Part shown: in pieces, positions 16,801-25,777 of the stretch
How positions within the stretch are numbered: the first letter of the stretch is position 1
Layout of the letters: each line of letters opens with the position of its first letter
Assembly: GCA_024680815.1 (NCBI GenBank)
Contig: JAILBQ010000123.1
Coordinates: 1-41,220, forward strand
DNA length: 41,220 nucleotides
Direction of reading: 5' to 3'
Source of the DNA: Lachnospiraceae bacterium
GTDB taxonomy: Bacteria; Bacillota; Clostridia; Lachnospirales; Lachnospiraceae
Made by a program: the position numbers and the translations under genes
Notes under the pieces: model-generated
The model's input: the letters and a program-made list of their open reading frames with translations, nothing else
Databases searched by the model: none
Told to the model about the DNA's origin: nothing

Positions 16801-18000
16801 ATGGCAGATTTTGAATATGATGCGTTAAAATCTCAATATGAAAGCTTTGAGGATCCGAGGCTGATGGTCATTATAGACGGCAAGGATCTCTCTGAATCCA
16901 AGGAGCCTTTGGAGGTAGTAGGGCTGGAGGTGGAGCTTACCAGCGGCTTTGAGGCCTCCATTGCGGAATTCAAACTCGCGGGAGCCTATTATCCCTCGGC
17001 CAGAAGCTTTGATTTAAGCAAAGCCAAGAAAACCTTTTCACTTGGCTCCTCCGTCATAATAAAGATGGGCTATGCCACTTCGGTCCGGGAGGTGTTCAGG
17101 GGGTTTATCGCCAGAGTGCGCTTTGTGATTCCCGCGGATGATACCTCGGAGTCGGCCTTTATCGGAGTTACCGCCATGGATGTCAAGGGCATAATGATGG
17201 CCAACCGCCATTCCAGGAGACTGCGCGCCACTATCTATTCCGACGCGGTAAAGGAGGTTATGGATGCCGTCCCCTATCTTACCCAGAAGGATGATCAGGG
17301 GCAGCCTTTTGTCGACGTTACAATTGACGCCACACCGGATAAGGAAAGCGGAGGCTCCGGGGGAGAAGGCGGAGGAGGCGGAAAAGTCGGAGGAAAGGAC
17401 GATAAATCCGACACCCGTGTGGAAATGGTGGAGGAAAGCGACTATGAATTCATAGTCAAAGTCGCGAAGAAATTTAATTTTGAGTTTTACAGTGTCGGAA
17501 AGAATGTATATTTTACCCAGGCTAAGAAGAATGAAACCCCGCTTATGGAGCTTTCTCCGAATAACCTGATAAACCGGCTCGAGGTGGAATATGACATTAC
17601 CGGGCTGGCCAGGTCGGTGGAGGTTCGCTCCGTCAATATGGACGACGGAAAATTTCTCGGAAAGAGCAAGAAATCCAACGCGAAAATTTCCCTTGGAAGC
17701 AAGGCCAAACCTCTGGTGGATAAACAGAAGCTGGTTTATCTGGATTCAAGCGTGGATACGAAGGAGACCGCGGGATACCGGGCGGAGTACCTTATGGCTT
17801 TAAATGAATACAGGCTGGGAAGCCTTTCGGCAACCTGCATCGGGCTCCCTGAGCTTGTCCCCGGGAGGTTCATCGAGGTAATAAATGCGGGAGAGCCCTT
17901 AAGCAATCTGTTCTATCTGACAAGGGTGCGTCACGTTATGGATGACGGGAATTTTTATACGGAAATTGAGGGAAGCGCCAATTCAATAGCGAAACAGTAA
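16801..18000 (+). CDS. Baseplate hub protein, gpD / late-control-D family
   Basis: The 399-residue product matches the phage late control D (gpD, T4 gp27, Pvc8 N-terminal half) hub family: a DPRLMVIIDGKDLSE start, SSVIIKMGYATSVREVFRGF, and a C-terminal DSSVDTKETAGYRAEYLM segment. It forms the trimeric hub that receives the tube. Residues about 181-200 are a poly-Gly/Ser loop inserted between the two halves of the domain. The spike domain is not fused here but encoded by the next gene. There is no good ribosome site in the 3-base gap, so translation is probably coupled to the preceding gene. Confidence 0.9.
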   Translation: MADFEYDALKSQYESFEDPRLMVIIDGKDLSESKEPLEVVGLEVELTSGFEASIAEFKLAGAYYPSARSFDLSKAKKTFSLGSSVIIKMGYATSVREVFRGFIARVRFVIPADDTSESAFIGVTAMDVKGIMMANRHSRRLRATIYSDAVKEVMDAVPYLTQKDDQGQPFVDVTIDATPDKESGGSGGEGGGGGKVGGKDDKSDTRVEMVEESDYEFIVKVAKKFNFEFYSVGKNVYFTQAKKNETPLMELSPNNLINRLEVEYDITGLARSVEVRSVNMDDGKFLGKSKKSNAKISLGSKAKPLVDKQKLVYLDSSVDTKETAGYRAEYLMALNEYRLGSLSATCIGLPELVPGRFIEVINAGEPLSNLFYLTRVRHVMDDGNFYTEIEGSANSIAKQ

Positions 18001-18009
18001 AGGAAAAGC

Positions 18010-18936
18010 ATGGCATTTTACGATATTTTAGAGGATGTGTCCAAGCGGCAGATCGAGAAAACCGAAACCGGAGACTCCCGCATCATGGGAGTCATGCTGG
18101 GAGAGGTGGTAAATAACTACAACCAGCAGATGCCCGGCAGGGTTGCCGTCAAGCTTCTGTCCAGGGAGGAGACCCCTTCCGATGATGGCAGTAACAGCGG
18201 CGGCGGGGGAGGCGGCGAGGAAAACACGGACGCCGCGAGGATCCTCTGGGCTAAGATGGTCATGCTTTCCGGAGGTTCCTCCTGGGGTCATTATTTTATC
18301 CCGGAGAACGGGGATCTGGTGCTGGTGGCCTTTGAACAGGGCAATATTGAAAGGGCCTACATCATAGGCTGCGTTCCCAAAACAAAGGATAAGATCATCT
18401 CCAAGTCCATAGACGAGATGAACCAGTTTAAAAAGATTGTGACCCGCAACGGAAGCGCCGTGATTTTCGAGGACTACGCCGAAAAGAGTGAGGGCGAAGA
18501 AGGCGGCGGAGGCGGTGGCGGAGGCGGCGGAGACGAGCCCGGCGCCAAGGACAAGATTACCGTAATCACCGCGGGAAGTGCCCATAAGATTCTGCTGGAT
18601 AACGAAAACAAGCTTATCCAGATTACTGATAAGGAAGGGAAAAATTTCGTCAAGCTCAACACTGACGAGGACAAGGGCCACATCGAGGTCACCGCAGCGA
18701 AAAAGATGACGGTGAAGGTGGGGGACAATATAACCGTAACCTTAAACGGAAGTTCGGGAGCGGTTACGATAAAGGCCCAGAAGGTACAGATACAGACGGA
18801 CGACGCCATGAGCGTGGAAAGCCAGGGGCGGGCCGAATTCAAGGGCACGAATGTGACTCTGGAGGGATCGTCGATGCTGAAGCTTTCCTCCAGCGGACCG
18901 GCCCAGCTCTCAGGAACACCGGTAAAATTAGGATGA
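18010..18936 (+). CDS. Spike protein, gpV / VgrG C-terminal family
   Basis: The 308-residue protein has the gpV/VgrG OB-fold start (MGVMLGEVVNNYNQQMPGRV, ILWAKMVMLSGGSSWGHYFI, PENGDLVLVAFEQGNIERAY) followed by a repetitive C-terminal beta-helix (about residues 185-308, with alternating TVKVGDNITVTLNG-type strands). It should form the puncturing spike that takes the PAAR tip. Two glycine runs interrupt it at about residues 61-71 and 164-175, the second with ten consecutive glycines. With the upstream hub gene it makes a split VgrG/Pvc8. A start ATG follows AGGAAAAG. Confidence 0.92.
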   Translation: MAFYDILEDVSKRQIEKTETGDSRIMGVMLGEVVNNYNQQMPGRVAVKLLSREETPSDDGSNSGGGGGGEENTDAARILWAKMVMLSGGSSWGHYFIPENGDLVLVAFEQGNIERAYIIGCVPKTKDKIISKSIDEMNQFKKIVTRNGSAVIFEDYAEKSEGEEGGGGGGGGGGDEPGAKDKITVITAGSAHKILLDNENKLIQITDKEGKNFVKLNTDEDKGHIEVTAAKKMTVKVGDNITVTLNGSSGAVTIKAQKVQIQTDDAMSVESQGRAEFKGTNVTLEGSSMLKLSSSGPAQLSGTPVKLG

Positions 18937-18955
18937 CTTTTTTTCAGGAGAAGAA

Positions 18956-19426
18956 ATGGCGGATAATGCGTTTTTAGGGACGGGGATGAAGTTTCCTCCG
19001 CAGATTGACAAGGCAACCGGACGCTTTGTCACGGTTTCCGGCAACCAGACCGTGAAGGAATCCATATATCTTATATTGATGACCCAGAAGACGGAGCGGC
19101 TGGCTCGTCCGGATTTCGGCAGCGAAATCATGAGCTACACTTTTATGGATACCGGGGTCACGATGCTGTCCATCATGCGGCGGAGTCTTACCCAGACAAT
19201 ACTTGCCCAGGAGCCGAGAATTTCCGATGTCGACGTGACAACCGAGTTTCACGACAGGGAGGGCATGATACTGATTAATATAGCTTATACCGTGGCCGCC
19301 ACAAATACCAGGGACAATCTGGTCTTCCCCTTCTATCTCAATTCCGGCGAGCTGCCGGAGGAGACGGTGGAGGAGGACTTTATCATGCCGGATGAAGGGC
19401 CTGGAACTCCGTATATGGATGAATAA
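18956..19426 (+). CDS. Baseplate wedge protein, gp25-like
   Basis: This 156-residue protein fits the T4 gp25/GPW (Pvc9) family: KESIYLILMTQKTERLARPD, FGSEIMSYTFMD, and the EPRISDVDVTTEFHDREG segment. gp25-like proteins connect the first sheath ring to the baseplate through an added handshake strand. The conserved family core is complete. An AGGAGAAG site lies directly before the ATG. Gene order hub, spike, gp25, baseplate J matches eCIS clusters. Confidence 0.93.
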   Translation: MADNAFLGTGMKFPPQIDKATGRFVTVSGNQTVKESIYLILMTQKTERLARPDFGSEIMSYTFMDTGVTMLSIMRRSLTQTILAQEPRISDVDVTTEFHDREGMILINIAYTVAATNTRDNLVFPFYLNSGELPEETVEEDFIMPDEGPGTPYMDE

Positions 19427-19427
19427 A

Positions 19428-19502
19428 ATGTGCATCAGACGACCTGATATTGCGGAAGCGGCGAAGCCGCTGAGCAATCCGTACTTTATTCAAAGAGTAT
19501 AA
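19428..19502 (+). CDS. Possible 24-residue leader ORF
   Basis: Between the gp25-like and baseplate genes, an ATG directly after the upstream stop opens a 24-codon frame (starting MCIRRPDIAEAAKPL) ending at TAA 19500-19502, 19 bases before the GTG of the next gene. There is no convincing ribosome site of its own. It encloses the hairpin at 19449-19478. It may be only a chance frame; coupling re-initiation is the alternative. Confidence 0.2.
   Translation: MCIRRPDIAEAAKPLSNPYFIQRV
19449..19478 (+). promoter_or_regulatory. Hairpin before the first baseplate-J gene
   Basis: AGCGGC (19457-19462) and GCCGCT (19466-19471) form a stem with a GAA loop. Flanking ATTGC and GCAAT (19449-19453, 19474-19478) extend it across a small internal loop. 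No T-run follows. It could tune expression across the 95-base gap between the gp25-like and baseplate genes. Confidence 0.45.
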
Positions 19503-19521
19503 AAAAGACGAGGAAACCAAC

Positions 19522-22500
19522 GTGAAGATCGACAACCGACTTGCAGCAGATATCGAAGAACAGATTGCCTCTCTGGCCGGAAAGTATGCGCCGGAATGGA
19601 ACTTCGACAGGAATAATCCGGATATCGGCGGCGTTATAGCCAAAATCTTTGCCGGTCAGATGAAGGAAAACATCGATCTTGTGAACAGCGTGATTGAGCG
19701 CTATCACGCGGAATTTATCAACATGCTGGATCTTTCCTTAAAACCGGCCAAGCCCGCGGGCAGTATTGTCCGCTTCCGGCTTGTGGACGGTCCGGTTCCT
19801 GGCAGCAGGATACGTAAGGGTACGAGACTTCTTGCCGACAGAACCACCGCCGAGGGAGAGGCAATCGTCTTTGAAACTGACCGGGAGATATATGCCACAA
19901 ACGCCCGTATAGTAAACGCTTTCATGACAGACAGGGAGGACAGCCGCATAACTCCGCTGCTGGGCTCTATCGCCATCCCGGAGATCGTAAGCTCCGGTAT
20001 GCTCCCCGAGGAAGAAGGAGGGACTGAAGAGGAAGAGCTTCCTGCCTATGCCACGGCAGCCTCTATCCGGCCCTTCACACTGTTTTCGGAGGGGGAAAAC
20101 GTAGCTCAGAATGTACTTATCCTGTATCATTCTTCCATCTTCGATATTGAAAACGAGCCCATCTACATCCGCATTTCCGGCAATCCGGATCTGAATGAAA
20201 AAATTCTTGCGGGGGACTATGTATTCCGCTATTACACCGATGACGGCTTTGTGCCTTTCCTTTCCATGAAGCTTCTGGAGGATAAAGAGACCTTCTGTCT
20301 TGTGAAGGACAGGGAAAACAAGAAGGTTCTGGACGGCGGAAAGGAGACCGCGGTAGTAACCCTTTCCACGGAAGAGCCCGTCACGGAGGAAACGGACGTT
20401 ACCTCCATTTCCCTTTCCTCCCAGGGACACGAAAGGGGAGCGGATTATGCCAATGACGGCGCAAATGATTTAAACCCGGAGAATTTCGCGCCCTTTGGGG
20501 AAGAGCTTCTGGTTTATAATGAATGCTATATCGGCCAGGATCTGTATTTTTCCAAGGGCGGGGCCAGAATCACCATATCCTTCCGCACCTCCTTTAAAGA
20601 GCGGGGGCTTTACCTCACAAAGCAGGAGGAAGAGGTAGAGCTGAAAATCGTCAAGAAAAAACCGAAAATTGCGGCCGGTACTGATCCGGCCCATGCATAT
20701 ACCGACGAAATATCTCTTGAATACTTCAACGGGCTGGGCTGGAAAAAGCTGCCCTGTGACCAGGAGGTGAGCGGCCTTTTCGCGACGGATATTGCCGCGG
20801 AGCACACCATTACCTTCCTGTGTCCCGAGGACTGGCGCCCTACGGAAACCGGGGCCTACAGCGGAAGGTGTCTGCGGCTGCGCCTGATGAAGTCGGACAA
20901 TTGCTACTTAAGACCCGCCGTTCACCATTATCCCGTGATTGCCGGTTTTCAGGTGTCCTTTTCCTACGGAGAGCATTTTGCAGCTCCTGAGAAGCTCTTT
21001 ATGATCTCCGGTACGGAAAAGAGGGATATTACGGTTTCTTCCCGGAAAACCAGGTCTTTCAGCGTGTTCAGTTCGGGGAAATATACGGATGACGCTTTGT
21101 ACCTGGGCTTTGACAGGAAGCTGGAGAGCGGTCCGGTGAGCCTCTACTTTGAGCTGGACGATGTTCTCAACCAGAGTCCTCTTAAATGCGTGTTTGAATA
21201 TTTCTCGCTCCAGGGCTTCAAGCAGCTCAGGGTTCTGGATTATACCTATGATTTTTCCCGCTCGGGCACGGTGCTTTTTGTTCCGCCTGCGGATTTCCAT
21301 GAAACAGAGCTGGAGGGGAGAAGACGCTTCTGGCTTCGAATACGCCGCAAGCATATTCAGGAACTGGAAGAAAAACGGATGTTCCTGCCGCGTATCCGCA
21401 GGATTTTAACAAATGTGGTAACCGTATCCAACACCATAACCTCTCCCGAGGAGGATTATTATCTGGATGAAGCTGTCCAGAACATGCATTTCCCTCTCCA
21501 TGCGGAGAATATTCTGGACGCCGAGGTCTGGGTCAATGAAAAAGGCAGCATTTCCCAGGAGGAAATCGAGGATTACGAGGCGAACCGCCCTGATGAAATC
21601 AGGGAGGAGTTTGACAGGATGGAGAGGCTGACCGCGGTCTATATCCTCTGGAAAGAGACGGACAGCTTTTTTAAAACAAAGGGTGACCGCAGGGTATACC
21701 TGATAGACAGACAGATGCGGGAAATCCACTTTTCGGACGGTATTGCGGCCGATTATCCGAAAGTTCTCGATGACGTGGGCTTCAAGGTCCGGATTCGCAC
21801 CAGCAACGGAGAGGACGGTAATGTTCCGGAGGACAGTATTAACGAAACCGAGGGGGCGGAGCTTTTCATAGACACGGTGACAAATCCGGTCAGGGCCTAC
21901 GGCGGCAGCGATATGGAAACCCTGGATCAGGCCTTAAGGCGGGGAGCCAATGTCATGTACGGCAGAAACCGCCTGGTTTCGGCTAAGGATTATGTGTTTA
22001 CGATTCTGAATTTTTCCTCCAGCATTGACAAGGCCGCCTGTATTCCCGGGCGCACCATAGACGGGAAGGAGAATCCCGCGGACATTTCCTTTGTGCTTCT
22101 CATGAAGGATTTCGCGGACGGCTCCACCTCCTTCCACAGAATTGCGGGGGTACTTAAAAACCATTTGCTGGAAAGCTCCTGTATAGCCGTTTCGGCGGAA
22201 CGCATCCACATTGTGGAGCCGATTTTTGTTTCCCTTACGGTGAATGTCTGGGCAGAGGTGGCAAACCTGGATGAGAGCTTTGAAATTCAGAGTCTGATAG
22301 GAAAGACGCTGACGGAGTATTTAAATCCCGTATCTGCCCCCGAGCATTCCGGCTGGGGAATCGGGACAATGCCGAAGCAGTCGCAGATTATGATGAAGCT
22401 GGGGACGCTCAAGGGACATGCCGCAATACGGAAGCTTGCCATGGTTGTAAAGTTTGCCGATCAGGACGGAGAGCATGAAATGGATCTTTCCGACCTTAAG

Positions 22501-22560
22501 ACCACGCCGTTTATGGTGGTGCGTTCGGGAGAGCATCATGTATATATCAACTACAGGTAA
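19522..22560 (+). CDS. Baseplate protein J family, Pvc11-like
   Basis: This is the largest CIS protein here (1012 residues). Its N-terminus (ADIEEQIASLAGKYAPEWNF, NNPDIGGVIAKIFAGQ, MLDLSLKPAKPAGSIVRFRL) matches the Pvc11/Afp11 baseplate family. The C-terminal third holds a baseplate-J-like core, with NPVRAYGGSDMETLDQALRR and GANVMYGRNRLVSAKDYVF. It would form a wedge subunit with the following Pvc12-like protein. The central 400 residues are variable beta-rich domains. The start is GTG at 19522 after a GAGGAAA site. No frameshift or truncation is visible. Confidence 0.9.
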   Translation: MKIDNRLAADIEEQIASLAGKYAPEWNFDRNNPDIGGVIAKIFAGQMKENIDLVNSVIERYHAEFINMLDLSLKPAKPAGSIVRFRLVDGPVPGSRIRKGTRLLADRTTAEGEAIVFETDREIYATNARIVNAFMTDREDSRITPLLGSIAIPEIVSSGMLPEEEGGTEEEELPAYATAASIRPFTLFSEGENVAQNVLILYHSSIFDIENEPIYIRISGNPDLNEKILAGDYVFRYYTDDGFVPFLSMKLLEDKETFCLVKDRENKKVLDGGKETAVVTLSTEEPVTEETDVTSISLSSQGHERGADYANDGANDLNPENFAPFGEELLVYNECYIGQDLYFSKGGARITISFRTSFKERGLYLTKQEEEVELKIVKKKPKIAAGTDPAHAYTDEISLEYFNGLGWKKLPCDQEVSGLFATDIAAEHTITFLCPEDWRPTETGAYSGRCLRLRLMKSDNCYLRPAVHHYPVIAGFQVSFSYGEHFAAPEKLFMISGTEKRDITVSSRKTRSFSVFSSGKYTDDALYLGFDRKLESGPVSLYFELDDVLNQSPLKCVFEYFSLQGFKQLRVLDYTYDFSRSGTVLFVPPADFHETELEGRRRFWLRIRRKHIQELEEKRMFLPRIRRILTNVVTVSNTITSPEEDYYLDEAVQNMHFPLHAENILDAEVWVNEKGSISQEEIEDYEANRPDEIREEFDRMERLTAVYILWKETDSFFKTKGDRRVYLIDRQMREIHFSDGIAADYPKVLDDVGFKVRIRTSNGEDGNVPEDSINETEGAELFIDTVTNPVRAYGGSDMETLDQALRRGANVMYGRNRLVSAKDYVFTILNFSSSIDKAACIPGRTIDGKENPADISFVLLMKDFADGSTSFHRIAGVLKNHLLESSCIAVSAERIHIVEPIFVSLTVNVWAEVANLDESFEIQSLIGKTLTEYLNPVSAPEHSGWGIGTMPKQSQIMMKLGTLKGHAAIRKLAMVVKFADQDGEHEMDLSDLKTTPFMVVRSGEHHVYINYR

Positions 22561-22575
22561 TCGGGGGTTTTAAAC

Positions 22576-24672
22576 GTGCTTAGAATTCAGGAGGCTGTAA
22601 GCAGAACCTTTAACGATCGGCTGGCGGATGTCTATACCGATCTGCCGACTCTTACCCGGGAATGGACGAATTATAACCCGTCCGACCCCGGAATCACGAT
22701 TCTGGAAAATCTGACCCTCTTTGAAACCCTTCAGGGTTTTCGGGCAAACGCCTTAAGCGCCAGGGCGGAGCGGATGCTTTTAAAGATGGCGGGCTTTGAA
22801 CCGAAGAGAGGGAAGTGCGCGAGACTCCTTCTTTCCGCGGAGGGGTTAAGACATCCGGCACTGCTTCCCAACGGCCAGCGCTTTATCCTCGGAGACCTTG
22901 TATTTGAAACCCGCAAACAGATTTTAGTGGGAGACTGTCATCTTACGGGAATATATTCCCGCGTCGGGGATGAATATCACAATTTAAGCTTCCTTCTGGA
23001 CAGGGAGTACCGTGTGCCCGGGAAGGCTTTCGGCGACAAACCGAAGGAGGGGGACGCCATATATTTTATCGCGGACGCTCTGCCGGAGGCCGGAAAGGAT
23101 ACCTCCTTCTATATCGAAATTGACGCCGTCAACAACCGGAACAGCGTGGAAAACCGGGGTGAAAACATCTTTGCGGCCCTTAAATGGGAATGCTATACCT
23201 CTGCGGGCTTTGAGGAAATGAAGGTAAAGGATTATACCGGGGCCTTTCTCTACAGCGGGGAAATCAAGCTTAAAATGCCGGATACGGAGGCGGTGCTTTT
23301 TACAGAGGGACCGGAAAAGGGATACTGCATCCGCGCCACCCTCACCCGGGCGAGCTATGATATCCGGCCAAGACTCTATCAGGTGGATGCGTTTCTTTTT
23401 GAGGTATGGCAGAAAAATACCCGTTCCATCTGCCACACCTATCAGAAAAACAGGACAATAAGAATAACGAGTCCCATTGAAAACGAGGGCTATATTCTGG
23501 TGTTCGGCAAGGAGGAGAAGGGTTCGAGTTACCGCCGCTACGAGCTTGCCGTCACCACCGGTCAGGAGGGCAGATACTGCCTTTATGAGCGGGGAGAGAA
23601 CGGTAATTTTTCCCTGACCTTCGACCGGGATATTTTCGGATTTGAACCGGAGAGACATAAGGACGCCGTCAGGGTTGTGATTTACAGCGAGGAAATCATG
23701 AGGCGTTACCGTGTGGGAGAGGTTCTGGGCTATGACGACCAGGAGCTGGAGCTTCCGGTTTCACGGATCGTACCGGAATCCTTCTGCCTGATAGCGAAAC
23801 GTTTGGATGAGAACGGAGTGCCTTTTTATGATTTTGTCAGGCCGGAAAAGGATGGAGAGGACGCCCTCTTTTATCACCTGCTTGAAAACGATGGAAAGAT
23901 CGTTATAGAGGATGCCGGAGCCTTTATCGGAGCGGAGCTTTTTATGGGAGGCTGCGCGGTTACGGAAGGACCCAAGGGGAATATCCGGGCGCTCAACCAC
24001 CTCCGTGCTCCCGGTTTTGAGGACTCCGCGGATTTCATTAATCCGGCGGAGGGTACGGGAGGGGTGTTCAGGGAGACTCTTAAAGAGACGAGAGAGCGCT
24101 TCAGGGAGGATGTCTACACGCCCTATACCTGTGTGACCGAAGAGGATTATGAGCGCCTGACGGCTTCAACCCCGGGACTGTGTATCCGCAAAACAAGGGC
24201 GAATATGAATGAAATGGAAAATATAGTTCATATCGCCGTGCTTCCCGGTACGGACGAGGAGTTTCCGAAGCTCTCCGAAGCATACCGCAAAGCCATAGAG
24301 GAGAGGCTTGACGAGCGCAGGCTTATCAATACGCGGTTTCAGATTCTTTCCCCGGTCTATGTCGGGGTTTCGGTTCGTGCCACCGTATATATCAAGCGCC
24401 ATTACAGCGACTGCAGGGAGAAGATAGAGGAACGTTTCCGGAGCATGATCCGCTATGCCGATTCCGAAAAGAATTTCGGGGAGGTGCTGCAGTTCGAGGA
24501 GGTTTTTCGGGCCGTGGAGGAGCTTGACTGTGTTGAATTCATCTACGAGCTTGCCATGCGGCCGGAAAACGGAAAATATGCAACTCTTAAGAATTCCAAC
24601 ATCCATCCTGCGGAAAACGCCCTGCTGTATCCGGGCAATATAGATCTGGAACTTATCACCTACGAGAAGTGA
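22576..24672 (+). CDS. Baseplate protein J family, Pvc12-like
   Basis: The 698-residue product carries the Pvc12/Afp12 N-terminal motif (FNDRLADVYTDLPTLTREWT, NYNPSDPGITILENLTLF, ANALSARAERMLLKMAGFEP). Near residue 510 it has the YTPYTCVTEEDYERLTASTP J-type segment, followed by two alpha-beta modules (VHIAVLPGTDEEFPKLSEAY; VRATVYIKRHYSDCREKIEE). It should pair with the Pvc11-like protein to build baseplate wedges. GTG at 22576 lies 9 bases after GGGGG. It ends 7 bases before the gpI-like gene. Confidence 0.9.
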   Translation: MLRIQEAVSRTFNDRLADVYTDLPTLTREWTNYNPSDPGITILENLTLFETLQGFRANALSARAERMLLKMAGFEPKRGKCARLLLSAEGLRHPALLPNGQRFILGDLVFETRKQILVGDCHLTGIYSRVGDEYHNLSFLLDREYRVPGKAFGDKPKEGDAIYFIADALPEAGKDTSFYIEIDAVNNRNSVENRGENIFAALKWECYTSAGFEEMKVKDYTGAFLYSGEIKLKMPDTEAVLFTEGPEKGYCIRATLTRASYDIRPRLYQVDAFLFEVWQKNTRSICHTYQKNRTIRITSPIENEGYILVFGKEEKGSSYRRYELAVTTGQEGRYCLYERGENGNFSLTFDRDIFGFEPERHKDAVRVVIYSEEIMRRYRVGEVLGYDDQELELPVSRIVPESFCLIAKRLDENGVPFYDFVRPEKDGEDALFYHLLENDGKIVIEDAGAFIGAELFMGGCAVTEGPKGNIRALNHLRAPGFEDSADFINPAEGTGGVFRETLKETRERFREDVYTPYTCVTEEDYERLTASTPGLCIRKTRANMNEMENIVHIAVLPGTDEEFPKLSEAYRKAIEERLDERRLINTRFQILSPVYVGVSVRATVYIKRHYSDCREKIEERFRSMIRYADSEKNFGEVLQFEEVFRAVEELDCVEFIYELAMRPENGKYATLKNSNIHPAENALLYPGNIDLELITYEK

Positions 24673-24679
24673 GGAAGAA

Positions 24680-25777
24680 ATGCCGAAATATTCGATCAGA
24701 AAAAACCGGCTGAAAGCCGGATATATGGAAGGCCTCAGAACGGAAGGGGAAAGCGGTATTGTTTTCGAGCCTAAATCCCATTACCATGCCCTGTTCCTTA
24801 AAGCGCTTGACGGTGCGGAGACGGGGGCCGAATGGGGCAGGTTTTCACTGACGGCGAGGTGCTCGGAGGATATCGTCTACAGCGTTCATTTTTTGGCCAC
24901 GGATTTAAGGGATTTTTCACAGGCGGACTTTGACGGAACATTGGATGAATTTTTCACCAGCCCCGAAATTCCGGTTCCGGAAAAGCTGAGTGTGTTAAAA
25001 AATCTCGGCGCGAAAAGAACAGTGGGGGGAGATGACTGCCTGCTTTACGATTTAAGCGGCCGTTATCTCTATATTGCCCTGGAGGTAGCCGGTGAAGGCA
25101 CCGGGTATTTTGAAGGTCTGAATGTTGACAGCATCGGCGATAATTTCATGAATACCTTCCCCGAGATTTACAGGCAGCGGGGTGGCTTCTTCCATCGTTT
25201 CATGTCTGTTTTTTCAAGTGTTTATAACGATTTTGAGGAGGAGATAGCAGCTCTTCCGGAAAACCTGGACCTGAATACCTGCTCCAGGGAGCTGCTTATC
25301 GCCTATGGTTCATGGATGGGCATAGATTTAAGCGGGGACTTTCTGGAAGAGGCACACCTCAGAACTCTGGTTAAGGAGGCCTATCAGCTTAACCGGATGA
25401 AGGGAAGCAGGAAAGCCATAGAGCGGATTCTGGAGATCCTGCTGGAGGAAAAGCCCACTCTTATCGAGCATAACCGTCTTCGGGAGCGAACGGGTTCAGC
25501 TTTGCAGGGGTCGCTTCCCAAGGGCTTCCGCGAGCGCGGAAACTACGATATAACGGTGCTTGTTAAAAAATGTCTTACCGAAGAACTCAGACACAAGCTC
25601 TTTTTTGTACTGGATCAGTTCAAACCCGTGCGGACGGTGATTCATCTTGTTCAGCTTGACGACTATGTTGTCATGGATTCCAACAGCTATCTGGATCTGA
25701 ACGCAAGGATTCCGGAGGAGAGGAACGCGGTTCTGGACGAAGGCACCGGCCTGGACGGCGTTATCACCCTGGTATGA
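24680..25777 (+). CDS. Phage tail protein I (gpI)-like baseplate protein
   Basis: Residues about 150-275 of this 365-residue protein match the P2 gpI-type domain: NTFPEIYRQRGGFFHRFMSV, an EEIAALPENLDLNTC helix, ELLIAYGSWMGIDLSGDF, and KGSRKAIERILEILLEEKPT. In phages gpI completes the baseplate wedge and attaches fibres. The N-terminal 140 residues are a separate beta-rich region (TGAEWGRFSLTARCSEDIVY). No tail-fibre gene follows, so the N-terminal region could serve as the outward-facing part; that is a guess. Its stop overlaps the ATPase start in an ATGA arrangement, which implies coupling. Confidence 0.85.
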   Translation: MPKYSIRKNRLKAGYMEGLRTEGESGIVFEPKSHYHALFLKALDGAETGAEWGRFSLTARCSEDIVYSVHFLATDLRDFSQADFDGTLDEFFTSPEIPVPEKLSVLKNLGAKRTVGGDDCLLYDLSGRYLYIALEVAGEGTGYFEGLNVDSIGDNFMNTFPEIYRQRGGFFHRFMSVFSSVYNDFEEEIAALPENLDLNTCSRELLIAYGSWMGIDLSGDFLEEAHLRTLVKEAYQLNRMKGSRKAIERILEILLEEKPTLIEHNRLRERTGSALQGSLPKGFRERGNYDITVLVKKCLTEELRHKLFFVLDQFKPVRTVIHLVQLDDYVVMDSNSYLDLNARIPEERNAVLDEGTGLDGVITLV

